DNA of 64,000 bases from JAHEEL01 sp963700375 (GTDB lineage: Bacteria; Actinomycetota; Acidimicrobiia; Spongiisociales; UBA5794). Where the stretch lies: contig CAVOXF010000002.1 in NCBI GenBank assembly GCA_963700375.1, positions 62,001-126,000 of the forward strand, read 5' to 3'. The translations under genes were made by a program, and so were the position numbers. The notes below the pieces were generated by a model. It made no database searches. It was given only the letters and a program-made list of their open reading frames with translations, and was not told where the DNA came from. This document shows, piece after piece, positions 1-8,729 of the stretch; within the stretch, counting starts at the first letter, position 1, and the number at the start of each line of letters is the position of its first letter.

Positions 1-605
1 AGCGTCGCCAACTCGCCCGATCGGTCGCCCTCGTTCCTCAACAGCCGGTCTTGCCGTCCGGCACGCGGGTCGTCGACTACGTCCTTCTCGGCAGGACGCC
101 GCACCTCGGAGAGGTCACCGGTCCGTCTCGTCATGACCTCGATGTGGTCGCGGGTGTGCTCGACGCCCTCAGCCTCTCACCGTTCGTGGATCGCGAGGTG
201 ACGACCTTGTCAGGGGGAGAGTTGCAGCGCGTGGTGATTGCCAGGGCGCTGGCGCAGGAATCGCCGATCCTGCTCCTCGACGAGCCGACGACGGCGCTCG
301 ATATCGGGAAGCAGCAGGCGGTTCTCGAACTGGTCGATCGGCTTCGCAGGCAGCGGACGCTCACTGTGGTGTCCGCCATGCATGACCTGACGATCGCCTG
401 TCAGTTCCCTGATCGGCTGGTCATGCTCGCAGCCGGACAGGTGGTGGCCGAAGGTAGCGGCGTGGACGTGCTCCGCCCCGACCTGATCCGGGCTCACTAC
501 GGCGCAGACGTGAAGATCCTCGACGACGGTTCTGGGGGAATCGTGGTGGTGCCGGTGCGGTCTCAGGAAGACATCAACGCCTCGAAGCCCAACCCGACCA
601 GGTAG
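1..605 (+). CDS. ABC transporter ATPase, iron-siderophore/cobalamin type (5' truncated by window edge)
   Basis: The frame is open from the first bases of the window, so the start and Walker A lie outside. Visible are the Q-loop (VPQQ), the signature LSGGELQR near 207-230, Walker B ILLLDEPTTALD near 268-303 and an H-loop (AMHD). This order is typical of FecE/BtuD/HmuV ATPases that power uptake of ferric siderophores, haem or vitamin B12. The substrate cannot be told without the permease and binding protein, which should lie upstream. Its last 43 bases overlap the 3' end of the convergent VIT-family gene, so the tail beyond about residue 170 may be poorly conserved. The family is clear; the substrate is not. 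Confidence 0.85.
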   Translation, partial: RRQLARSVALVPQQPVLPSGTRVVDYVLLGRTPHLGEVTGPSRHDLDVVAGVLDALSLSPFVDREVTTLSGGELQRVVIARALAQESPILLLDEPTTALDIGKQQAVLELVDRLRRQRTLTVVSAMHDLTIACQFPDRLVMLAAGQVVAEGSGVDVLRPDLIRAHYGADVKILDDGSGGIVVVPVRSQEDINASKPNPTR

Positions 606-1303
606 CTGAGCACTCCACCGGCGAAGCCGATACCGAGGTTCTCGAGCGCAGAGGTGGTGGGGCTGGTCTTCGTCATGACGGTCTTGGTTGCTCCGACGGC
701 GAGCAGGCCGATCCCGGTGAGGACCGCTGCGACGAGCAAGGCGGTCCCGGTGTTGTCGATGAACGCGAACGGGAGAACCGAGGGGAGGGCACCACCGAGG
801 AAGAGGGCCGCTGAGGCGAGCGCCGCCAGGTACGGGTTGCGCTTCTCGGTGTCCACCACGCCGAATTCGAGGCCGGCCATCACTCCGAGCATTGCGTCGT
901 CACTCTTGTCGAGGATGTGGACGACCGTCTCGAGGTCGTCGCCCGCGAGGCCCATATCGCCGAACATGTGGCGGAGCTGGTCGCGCTCGTGACCGCGATG
1001 CTCCTTGAGATGTTTGGCCTCGAGCTTCATCTCGGCTTCGAACACTTGCTCCTGGGACTTTGTCGCGACGTACTCCCCGACTCCCATGGAGATCATGCCG
1101 GCGAGCGCTCCTGCGATGCCGGTGAGGAGTACCTGGGTGGACGACAGTCCGCCACCGACCACGCCGGCGACGAGGAGGAACGTCGAGACAAGGCCGTCGT
1201 TGACACCGAGGATGATGTCGCGCATGTATTGGCGCGAAACACCGAGATGGTCTTGGTAGTCGTCGGGTGGCACGGGCGGGGGAGAGGCGTTCACGGCCGA
1301 CAT
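563..1303 (-). CDS. VIT1/CCC1 family iron/manganese transporter
   Basis: The 246-residue protein starts at the ATG giving MSAVNASPPP; longer upstream reading lacks homology-like sequence. The first helix carries the family pattern GVNDGLVSTF, followed by a helix with GMISMGVGEYVATKSQ, then a Glu/His-rich cytosolic segment (about residues 85-135) that in VIT1 binds metal. Two or three more helices follow. Members move Fe2+ or Mn2+ out of the cytosol. The gene is convergent with, and overlaps by 43 bp, the iron-type ABC ATPase, so the pairing may reflect iron handling. A second VIT protein is encoded at 38769-39458. Confidence is high for family and moderate for metal. Confidence 0.88.
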   Translation of the reverse strand: MSAVNASPPPVPPDDYQDHLGVSRQYMRDIILGVNDGLVSTFLLVAGVVGGGLSSTQVLLTGIAGALAGMISMGVGEYVATKSQEQVFEAEMKLEAKHLKEHRGHERDQLRHMFGDMGLAGDDLETVVHILDKSDDAMLGVMAGLEFGVVDTEKRNPYLAALASAALFLGGALPSVLPFAFIDNTGTALLVAAVLTGIGLLAVGATKTVMTKTSPTTSALENLGIGFAGGVLSYLVGLGFEALMSS

Positions 1304-1555
1304 CGTAACGGCCCCACTGTCGATGGCGTCCGCCGGCCGGAGCGGCTCCGCCGCAGCGCCCCGGGAGTGCGCCGCCCCACGCTGCGAACCCAGGGTTCTC
1401 CGCATCGCATGTGGCGCCGACAGCCCGCGGAATGCGACGGGGGGACGACTCCCGCGATTCTGTGGGCCCACGGCGCCAAATAGAAAGCAGAGAACCCTGG
1501 GTTCGAGATTGGGTTGTTCGTCGGGAGTACGCTGTGGACGCCAAAACACGGAGGA

Positions 1556-2824
1556 ATGATCGCCGACGAATCTGCCACTGCCGAGTCTCAGGAGCAGCCC
1601 GACGCCGCCCCGCCCGAGATGATCGGTCCTCGCCTGGGTCCGCCGTCTCCACCGTGGTCCCCACCGACGAAGATCGCCGTTGCCGTCGGCCTCGCTGTGT
1701 TTGCCGTGATCATGTTCTGGATGTCGCGCGACGCGTTGCCGATCCTCGCCGTTGCCGGGATACTGGCCTTCCTCGTTGCCCCGATGGTGCGATTCCTCCA
1801 TCGGCGTCTACACCTGCCCCGCTGGTTGTCGCTCGCGTTCGGCTACATCGTGGTGCTCGTCTTGTCGCTCGCTCTGGTAGCAGTCCTCGCCATAGGGATC
1901 ACCCAATCGCTCGCCGGCGTGAATATCGACGGGATGCAGGATTCGGCCCGCAGTTCCGCGGAGTGGTTCGTCGACTACGCCGACGGCCTCAGGATTCTCG
2001 GGGTCAGTGTCGACATGAGCGAGATCACCGCCCCGATTCAGGAATGGCTCGACGAGACCGCTGTAGACAGCACCTCGGGCGGCGGTGTCAAGGTCGACGC
2101 CGAGGCGCTGCAGGCGATCATGGGCGGGGCGTTCAACTCGATCCGGACGGTGACCGGCCTCGTTATCGCCATGGTGGCGTCGGCGATCATCACGCTGATG
2201 ATCGCCATCTATCTCAACGCGGACAGCGCCCGTTTGTACTCGTGGATCCATCGATCGGTTCCTCCCGGCTACGAGGCAGACGGAGTGACGCTCGCCGATC
2301 GCACCGGAGCGATCTGGCGCGGCTACATCTACGGACAGCTCGTGAACAGCTTCATCACGGGCCTCATGGTCTTCGCTGTGCTTGCCTTCGTTGGTGTCCA
2401 GGGGGCGTTTCTGATGGGCGTGATCATGATGCTGTTCAATATGATTCCGACGTTCGGGCCCATCATCGCTGCCATCCCGGGGGTCTTGGCCGCGCTCGTG
2501 GGAGGGTCGAACCGCTGGCCCGATTTGAACAACTTCATCTTCGCTCTGATCGTTGTCGGCATCTACGTCGTGGTCGTCCAGGCACAGGCCACCGTCATCG
2601 CCCCGAAAGTGATGGGCCGAGCGGTGCGCCTTTCTCCCGTGATCATCATTGTCTCGCTCATCGTTGGCTTCAACGTGGCAGGACTGATCGGTTCCCTCCT
2701 TGCTGTCCCCATCGTTGCGACGATCAAGGAACTGGTGTCCTATCTCTACGCCAAGTTGATCGATCGAGAGCCTTTTGCGAACAACAACGGGAACGAGGGA
2801 GCGAGCGCGACGGCTGATGGGTGA
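1556..2824 (+). CDS. AI-2E family transporter (PerM/UPF0118)
   Basis: About 422 residues with a proline-rich cytosolic N-terminus (first ~35 residues), two close helices, a soluble domain (about 75-195), then five or so helices. The segment NMIPTFGPIIAAIPGV matches the conserved PxxGPxxxxxP region of the AI-2E exporter family. The family includes TqsA/YdgG-type quorum-signal exporters and Na+/H+ antiporter-like members, so the substrate is open. The start is uncertain: GGAGG lies only one base before the ATG at 1556, and a TTG at 1514 is an in-frame alternative. It overlaps the next gene by 8 bp, so the two are probably co-translated. Confidence 0.85.
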   Translation: MIADESATAESQEQPDAAPPEMIGPRLGPPSPPWSPPTKIAVAVGLAVFAVIMFWMSRDALPILAVAGILAFLVAPMVRFLHRRLHLPRWLSLAFGYIVVLVLSLALVAVLAIGITQSLAGVNIDGMQDSARSSAEWFVDYADGLRILGVSVDMSEITAPIQEWLDETAVDSTSGGGVKVDAEALQAIMGGAFNSIRTVTGLVIAMVASAIITLMIAIYLNADSARLYSWIHRSVPPGYEADGVTLADRTGAIWRGYIYGQLVNSFITGLMVFAVLAFVGVQGAFLMGVIMMLFNMIPTFGPIIAAIPGVLAALVGGSNRWPDLNNFIFALIVVGIYVVVVQAQATVIAPKVMGRAVRLSPVIIIVSLIVGFNVAGLIGSLLAVPIVATIKELVSYLYAKLIDREPFANNNGNEGASATADG

Positions 2825-4361
2825 GGCCGAGAAACTCCGCGTCGATGCTGCCGTCATCGGCGCCGGTCTCGGAGGGCTTGGTGCTGCGGGCTACCTCGCT
2901 CGCGCTGGCCATAAGGTGGTCGTTCTCGAACATCACACCGTGCCCGGCGGGTATGCCCACGAGTTCAAACGGCGAGGCTTTCGGTTCGAAGTTGCGCTAC
3001 ATGCCCTCGACGGCGCAGGTCCAGGAGGTTGGCTCGGCCCGATGCTCGAAGACCTCGGTGTGACCGATCGGGTCGAAATCAACGTGCTCGATCCCTTCTA
3101 CACCGCCCGATTTCCGGATTTCGAGATAACCGTCCCCGCCGATCTGCCCGCCTACGTCGCTGAGCTGAAGGCGGCGTTCCCCGATCAGCTGGACGGGATC
3201 GACGGCCTGTTCGCAGCGATTAGTCGCGTTGCCCTCGACACCGCGCGGTACGGCATGGAACGAGAGGCCGGGCGCCGTCCAACACCGGTCGAGATGATGG
3301 AGCGGTATCCGGACATGGCGGTCGCCTTCTCTCAGCCGTGGCAGAAGTTCCTGGACGCCCACATCGACAGTTCGCAACTCCAGGCGGTGGTGTCGACGCT
3401 ATGGGGGTACCTCGGCCTGCCACCGTCGCAACTCTCCGCCGGGTTGTTCTCGCTCCTGCTCCACAGCTACCACACCACGGGGGCGTGGTATCCGAGAGGA
3501 GGGAGCCAGGCGATGAGCCGCGCGATCGTTGATGCGATCGTCGAGCGAGGCGGAGCGGTTCGTTTCAGGAACCGCGTTACGGGGATCGAAGTCGAGGATG
3601 GACGAGTCGTGGCCGTCGAGACCGAGCGGGGTCTCCGGGTCGAAGCCGACGTGGTCATATCGAATGCCAGCCCGAGCGCAACAGTGGATCTAGCCGGGAG
3701 GGACCGCTTCGACGACACGTATCTGGCCGGTGTTGATCGGGACGTTCCCGCCCTGTCGAACCTCGTCGTCTATCTCGGGATCGATCGCGACCTCGCCGCC
3801 GAGGGTTGGCACCATCACGAGTACTTCCTCGCGGACGGGTACGACATCGAGGCCGACTACGAAGCGATGGTTGCCGGTGACTTCTCCCGATCCGGTCTGG
3901 TCATCACCAACTACACCGACGCGGACCCGGGATGCGCCCCCTGCGGCAGCAGCGTGCTGGCGATCATGTCGCTCGCCCCGTGGGACTATCGGAACGTCTG
4001 GGGGACCGGCGGTGATCTGACCGACTACTCGGGAAATCCTGACTACCTCCGCATCAAGGATGAGGCGGCCAACCTCTTGGTCGACCGTGCCGAAGCGATA
4101 CTCCCCGGCCTGCGCGGATCGATCGTGGTCAAGGAAGTCGGAACGCCGCTCACCAACGTGCGGTACGGCCTGAACCAGGAGGGCAGCATCTACGGCCGGC
4201 AACAGACCGTCGAGAACCTCCTCAACCGGAGGAGTCCGAAGACGCCGATCCCGAACCTCCTCCTCACCGGGGCGTGGGTGGGCGGGGGCGGCATGAGTTC
4301 TGCGCTGAGTTCCGGCCGTACGGCCGCGGCGATCGCCGGAGGACTGCTCGGCCGAGACTGA
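2817..4361 (+). CDS. FAD-dependent oxidoreductase, phytoene desaturase (CrtI)-like
   Basis: 514 residues, starting at the ATG that overlaps the stop of the preceding exporter. The N-terminal dinucleotide fold is VIGAGLGGLGAAGYLARAGH followed by an acidic VVLEHH and a GG pair. The C-terminus has the second FAD motif (LLLTGAWVGGGGMSSALSSG), as in CrtI/CrtN desaturases and all-trans-retinol saturase-type enzymes. No carotenoid synthase or isoprenoid gene is nearby, so the substrate is not shown; it could be a carotenoid, retinoid or another polyprenyl or lipid. Translational coupling to an AI-2E exporter may mean the product is exported, which is inference only. Confidence 0.8.
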   Translation: MGEAEKLRVDAAVIGAGLGGLGAAGYLARAGHKVVVLEHHTVPGGYAHEFKRRGFRFEVALHALDGAGPGGWLGPMLEDLGVTDRVEINVLDPFYTARFPDFEITVPADLPAYVAELKAAFPDQLDGIDGLFAAISRVALDTARYGMEREAGRRPTPVEMMERYPDMAVAFSQPWQKFLDAHIDSSQLQAVVSTLWGYLGLPPSQLSAGLFSLLLHSYHTTGAWYPRGGSQAMSRAIVDAIVERGGAVRFRNRVTGIEVEDGRVVAVETERGLRVEADVVISNASPSATVDLAGRDRFDDTYLAGVDRDVPALSNLVVYLGIDRDLAAEGWHHHEYFLADGYDIEADYEAMVAGDFSRSGLVITNYTDADPGCAPCGSSVLAIMSLAPWDYRNVWGTGGDLTDYSGNPDYLRIKDEAANLLVDRAEAILPGLRGSIVVKEVGTPLTNVRYGLNQEGSIYGRQQTVENLLNRRSPKTPIPNLLLTGAWVGGGGMSSALSSGRTAAAIAGGLLGRD

Positions 4362-4510
4362 GCCCGGTCCCGGCTTCGGGGTCAACCCTGACCGGTCCCC
4401 TGACCGCTCAGGGTCCAAGGGGGGTCATACCCAATAGGCGGATCCTTCGTCTTCCAGCACGATCACTCCCGATACGCATGAACGCGGCGTGACGCCTCGG
4501 GAGGAACAAC

Positions 4511-7264
4511 ATGAGGAATCTGCAGATCTACCGACTGTACGACTGGGTCAATCGACACGCTGCTGTGGTCGCGGCAGCGGTCATCGTCGGTGTGATCGCA
4601 ATCGGTGTTGGGGGCGTGATTGTCGCCGACACCAGCGAACCCAGCTTCGAACCAGAGGGCGAGCTCTTCGCCGTCTACGAGCGCGCCGAAGCGACGCTCC
4701 GTTCCGAGTCCACGATCGAGCAAGCATCGTTCCTTGTCGAAGCCGCAGATGGCGGTGACGTTCTCACCGCCGACGCCTTCCGAGAATGGAGTGTCGCCTC
4801 GGCCAGCGTGCGTTCAGCTGAAGCGAACCAGGAGCATCTCGTTGAGCGATTCGATCCGGCGACCGGGACCACGATTCCGGGTGTCCTCTCGATCGTGGAC
4901 ATCGTCGACGCGGCGATCCCAGGAGGGCTGGGCGGGGCCACCGACGTCGAGGTCAAGCAAGCCCTCGCCGCAGCCCTTGCTGACGGGTCACCGTTCGTCG
5001 ACATGCGGCACAGCTTGTCCGAGCAGGCCACGTACTTCGAAGGTCCGAGCGGGGGAGTATGGGCAGCGCCCGCCTTCACGGCCCAGGTCGTCTACGACAG
5101 CGCAACCTTCGCGGACAATCCGGCCGCGGAGAGCTGGCTTCGCGAGGTCCAGGGCACCTTCCAGGAATACTCCACACATACGCGTTCAATGGGGATCGCC
5201 ATCGACGCCGAACTTGCCTTCTCGGAAGGGGCCGCCAGTTCGGCGCCGTTCATCTTCCTTGCCGTTGCGCTGATCATCGTCTTGATCGCCGTTGTCCACC
5301 GTTCGTATTGGTCGGCCGTCGTCGTGGCAGCCGGACTTGCCGCAACGACGATTGCGTACTACGGAACGTCGGCGCTTCTCGGACTCAAGATGGGTTCGAT
5401 GCTCCTTGCGTTCGTGGTGCCGATTGCGACGATCAGCTTCGGCGTCGATTTCTTCATTCACGGAATCGGCCGGGTGCGTGAGATGCAGAGAGAAGGAATG
5501 TCTGCCGAGCGTGCTTACCCGGCCGGCATGGTTGCGGTCTTCACGGCACTCCTCCTGGCTGCGTCGTCTTCGATCGCTGCGTTCCTGTCGAACGTGTCTT
5601 CCGGAACGGAGGCAATCCTCGAGTTTGGAATTGGTGCCGCGATCGCCCTTGCGTGGTCATACCTGATCCTCGGCCAGGTGGCACCTCGCGTGCTGCTTGG
5701 CCTCGAACAGTTCGTCGGGCCGAACCCGGTCAAAGGGGCATCGCGCTTCTTCTACGGGATAGCGGTGGCGCTTGTCGGCGTAGTCGGCGGTCTGGCCGTT
5801 GCTCTCGCCGCTGTGATGACGGCGGCGGGGATCGGTGCCTTCGTTGTGGTACTCCTAGCACTCGTAGCCGTACCGGCGCTGCTCACCCGGTGGCGCAACA
5901 ACCGCGCGGTCGGCAGCGGCAGGCCGATCCAGAGTGGGGGCGGAGGAGCGGCACACGGATTGCCGGCGGCAGGTGCGCTCGTCCACTTCCTCGCCCGTTG
6001 GCGCTGGGTCACCTTGCCGGTCGCCGTGGCGGTGGGTGGCGTCGCCCTCATGGGAGCGCTGCAAGTCAAGTCCGGGTTCGAGATCTCCGACTTCCTGTCT
6101 TCCGACTCGGACTTCTCCACCTCCATCGAACGGGCGGCCGAACACTTCCCGTCGAGCGGCGAGGGCTCGAGCTTCATCCTCGTAGAAGGAGACCTGACCT
6201 CGCCTGCCGCCCTCGCCGCGCTTGACGGCGCTGTGACGGTGCTCGACAGGTCCGGCGCAGGCCTGGGTCGAAACGGCGCCGACGAACTCATCGTCCGCTG
6301 GCACGCCGGCGATCTCATCCGCATGACGATGGCGGCGCCCGCCGCGGTCGACGCACTTGTGACCGGCGGGGCCGATCTTGCCGACGCCAACGACGACGGA
6401 TACCCGGACTCGCCGCAGGCGATCAGAGCCATGTACGACTATGTGGCTGAGAACGGGGTGCTCCTACCCGATGGATCGACGGCCCTGACCCCTGAAGAGG
6501 TATCGGGGATCGTCTGGGACGACGGTGGGACGAGCCAGGCGACCACGGTCTCGATCATGGTCGGGAGCTTCACCGACGGTGAAGTCATCGTCCCGGTCGA
6601 GAGGGCCCTCGAGGCGGCGGCGTTGTCGATCAAGACCGCCGAACCGGGCCTCGAGGTGAACGTCTCGGGCGACGTGCTCACGAGCTACTACGGACTCAAA
6701 GCGTTCACGCAGTCGATGGTTGTGTCCTTGCCCCTCGCTGTGATCCTGACCCTGCTCCTGGCGTCGCTTCTGCTCCGGTCGTTCCGGTATGCCCTGATTT
6801 CGGTCATCCCGATAGCGTTCGTTGTGACCGGTGTGTACGCGTTCATGGCGGTGGCCGGGTACACCGTGAACGTGGTCACGGCCACGATCGCCGCGATCGC
6901 CGTTGGTGTCGGTATCGACTTCTCGACACACTTCACCGCCCGGTATCGCGAGGAGCTCCTGATAGCCGCCGGCCCACTGGAAGCGGTGCGCCGCGCCGGC
7001 GAGGGAACGGGCGGAGCGCTCGTCCTCTCGGCGCTCACATCGATCCTCGGCTTCGCCGTGATGGCGCTCGCCCCGAACCCGATCTTCGCCACGTTCGGAA
7101 GGTTGACATCGGTGATGATCGGACTTGCGCTTGTCGTGTCCCTCGTCGTCCTGCCGAGCATGCTCGTGATCGGAACAAGGCGGCGCAGCGACCGGGTGAA
7201 CGGCGGCGAGAACCTATTCGGTGGTGGAGCCAGGGAAACGGAGAAGGTGCTTGTGGAGGTCTGA
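4511..7264 (+). CDS. MMPL/RND superfamily transporter
   Basis: 917 residues, ATG with GGAGGAAC about 6 bases upstream. The layout is that of MMPL proteins: one N-terminal helix (about 18-40), a large extracytoplasmic domain (about 45-240), a bundle of five helices (about 243-450), then the same pattern repeated. The proton-relay helices carry GVDFFIHGIGR and GVGIDFSTHFTARY, matching the Gly-x-x-x-Asp-Tyr/Phe motifs. Family members export lipids or hydrophobic molecules using the proton gradient. It stands alone, 150 bp after the oxidoreductase, with a stem-loop behind it. The substrate is unknown. Confidence 0.88.
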   Translation: MRNLQIYRLYDWVNRHAAVVAAAVIVGVIAIGVGGVIVADTSEPSFEPEGELFAVYERAEATLRSESTIEQASFLVEAADGGDVLTADAFREWSVASASVRSAEANQEHLVERFDPATGTTIPGVLSIVDIVDAAIPGGLGGATDVEVKQALAAALADGSPFVDMRHSLSEQATYFEGPSGGVWAAPAFTAQVVYDSATFADNPAAESWLREVQGTFQEYSTHTRSMGIAIDAELAFSEGAASSAPFIFLAVALIIVLIAVVHRSYWSAVVVAAGLAATTIAYYGTSALLGLKMGSMLLAFVVPIATISFGVDFFIHGIGRVREMQREGMSAERAYPAGMVAVFTALLLAASSSIAAFLSNVSSGTEAILEFGIGAAIALAWSYLILGQVAPRVLLGLEQFVGPNPVKGASRFFYGIAVALVGVVGGLAVALAAVMTAAGIGAFVVVLLALVAVPALLTRWRNNRAVGSGRPIQSGGGGAAHGLPAAGALVHFLARWRWVTLPVAVAVGGVALMGALQVKSGFEISDFLSSDSDFSTSIERAAEHFPSSGEGSSFILVEGDLTSPAALAALDGAVTVLDRSGAGLGRNGADELIVRWHAGDLIRMTMAAPAAVDALVTGGADLADANDDGYPDSPQAIRAMYDYVAENGVLLPDGSTALTPEEVSGIVWDDGGTSQATTVSIMVGSFTDGEVIVPVERALEAAALSIKTAEPGLEVNVSGDVLTSYYGLKAFTQSMVVSLPLAVILTLLLASLLLRSFRYALISVIPIAFVVTGVYAFMAVAGYTVNVVTATIAAIAVGVGIDFSTHFTARYREELLIAAGPLEAVRRAGEGTGGALVLSALTSILGFAVMALAPNPIFATFGRLTSVMIGLALVVSLVVLPSMLVIGTRRRSDRVNGGENLFGGGARETEKVLVEV

Positions 7265-7287
7265 CGTCTCCCGCCCTCCACGGCAAC

Positions 7288-7316
7288 GCGAGCCCCGGAA
7301 ACACCCCGGGGCTCGC
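7288..7316 (+). terminator. Stem-loop after the MMPL gene
   Basis: An 11-bp perfect G+C-rich stem (gcgagccccgg / ccggggctcgc) with a short loop lies 24 bases after the stop. There is no T run, so it is a likely actinobacterial-type (L-shaped) terminator or mRNA end stabiliser. Confidence 0.6.
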
Positions 7317-7540
7317 TGCGCAGCCCAGGCCACGCGGCATCGGTCGATGCACAAACGTGCGCCTTCGCGCATCAGCTCAAATTGGTCGAATCACACGGTC
7401 AGCCGACGGCCCGTGTTCGGTTTCAGTTGATCGCGCTGCGTCGCTCTGCCTACCGTGGAACTAGAACGACCGGCAATCCCCGCCGAGAGAGCGCGGAGAA
7501 ACGTCCACATCCGGTCGCCGACGTGCAGGAGGAAACACCT

Positions 7541-8653
7541 TTGAAACGCCTAGCAATTCTGTTGCTTGCGCTCGGGCTAGTGCTCGCAGCCTGTGATAGC
7601 AGCAGCGATGAAACCACCACCACGGCTGCGGCCGCCGGCGGCGATGAGACCACGACCACGGCTGCGGCCGCGACCAGCGGCTCGATGCTGCAGACGGTGC
7701 AGGACCGCGGGACACTCAACTGCGGAGTCAACGACGCAGTTCCTGGGTTCGGGTACACCGATGCCGACGGCAACTTCTCCGGCTTCGACGTCGACTACTG
7801 CCGTGCGGTTGCGGCAGCGGTGCTCGGCGACGCCGAGGCGGTGACCTACCGTCCGCTGACGGCGCAGCAGCGCTTCACGGCGCTTCAGTCCGGCGAGATC
7901 GATGTGTTGATCCGAAACACGACGTTCACCAGCAGCCGTGACGGCCGCGAGGGCGCAACGTTCCTGACGACGACGTTCTACGACGGTCAAGGCATGATGG
8001 TGTACGCCGACAGCGGCATCACCAGTATCGACGACATGGCGAACCTGTCGGTCTGCGTGCTCTCCGGCACGACGACCGAACTCAACCTGGCTGCGCGGTT
8101 CGGCAGCACGCCGTATACGCCGCTCACGTTTGACGCCAACGACCAACTGCAGGCCGCTTTCGTCGCCGGGCAGTGTGACGGTTGGACGTCCGACAAGTCA
8201 CAGCTCGCCGGTGTGCGCTCGAACTTCGCCGAAAGCGAGGGTGGACCCGAGGCTCTCTTGATCCTCGACGAGACCTTCTCGAAGGAGCCGCTCGGCCCTG
8301 TGGTCGCCGACGGCGATACGCAGTGGGCACAGGCGGTCAACTGGGTCGTGCTGGCCACGATCACGGCAGAGGAATGGGATCTGACGTCCGACAACGTTGC
8401 GAGCTACGACGGTGAGGACGCGGCGATCCGGCGGTTCCTCGGCCTCGAGGTAACAACCGACGACGGAACGGCGGTGTTCGATCCGGGTCTTGGCCTGCCG
8501 ACCGATTTCGCGACGCAGGTCATCAGCCAGGTCGGCAACTACGGCGAGATCTTCGACCGCAATGTCGGCCCCGACACGGCACTCGGCCTGAGCCGCGGAG
8601 TCAATGCCCTGTGGACCGACGGCGGCCTGCTCTACGCCCCGCCCTACCGGTAG
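7541..8653 (+). CDS. Polar amino-acid ABC transporter substrate-binding lipoprotein (AapJ/GltI type)
   Basis: The start is the TTG at 7541, preceded by AGGAGG with 8-base spacing; this gives a 370-residue lipoprotein. The signal peptide MKRLAILLLALGLVLAAC ends in a lipobox with Cys18, followed by a Thr/Ala-rich linker that would hold the domain off the membrane. The mature part has the SBP_bac_3 pattern (GTLNCGVNDAVPGFG, FDVDYCRAVAAAV, IDVLIRNTTF). It is longer than the usual 250 residues, like the Aap general L-amino-acid binding proteins. The three following genes supply two permeases and the ATPase. A strong stem-loop separates it from the permeases. Confidence 0.9.
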   Translation: MKRLAILLLALGLVLAACDSSSDETTTTAAAAGGDETTTTAAAATSGSMLQTVQDRGTLNCGVNDAVPGFGYTDADGNFSGFDVDYCRAVAAAVLGDAEAVTYRPLTAQQRFTALQSGEIDVLIRNTTFTSSRDGREGATFLTTTFYDGQGMMVYADSGITSIDDMANLSVCVLSGTTTELNLAARFGSTPYTPLTFDANDQLQAAFVAGQCDGWTSDKSQLAGVRSNFAESEGGPEALLILDETFSKEPLGPVVADGDTQWAQAVNWVVLATITAEEWDLTSDNVASYDGEDAAIRRFLGLEVTTDDGTAVFDPGLGLPTDFATQVISQVGNYGEIFDRNVGPDTALGLSRGVNALWTDGGLLYAPPYR

Positions 8654-8667
8654 GAAACACGTAGGAC

Positions 8668-8699
8668 GAGGTGGTCGGGCCATTCGGCCCGACCACCTC
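8668..8699 (+). terminator. Intercistronic stem-loop between binding protein and permeases
   Basis: A 14-bp perfect stem (gaggtggtcgggcc / ggcccgaccacctc) with a 4-base loop sits between the binding-protein stop and the first permease. There is no T run. In ABC operons such hairpins usually give partial termination or 3' protection, so the binding protein is made in excess of the membrane parts. Confidence 0.7.
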
Positions 8700-8729
8700 C
8701 TCCTCGAAGCGGAACGCTGAGGGAGACCA

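Noticed and set aside
563..1801. Long minus frame extending the VIT gene by 166 codons
   Set aside because: The extension is Arg/Pro-rich without homology-like sequence and overlaps the AI-2E gene start on the other strand.
1808..2857. 349-codon His/Asp-rich minus frame opposite the AI-2E gene
   Set aside because: Composition (H, D, R, Q) is typical of antisense frames in high-GC DNA and there is no domain.
7317..7540. Riboswitch or attenuator before the amino-acid binding protein
   Set aside because: I see no conserved aptamer, leader peptide or strong alternative stem in the 220-bp leader.
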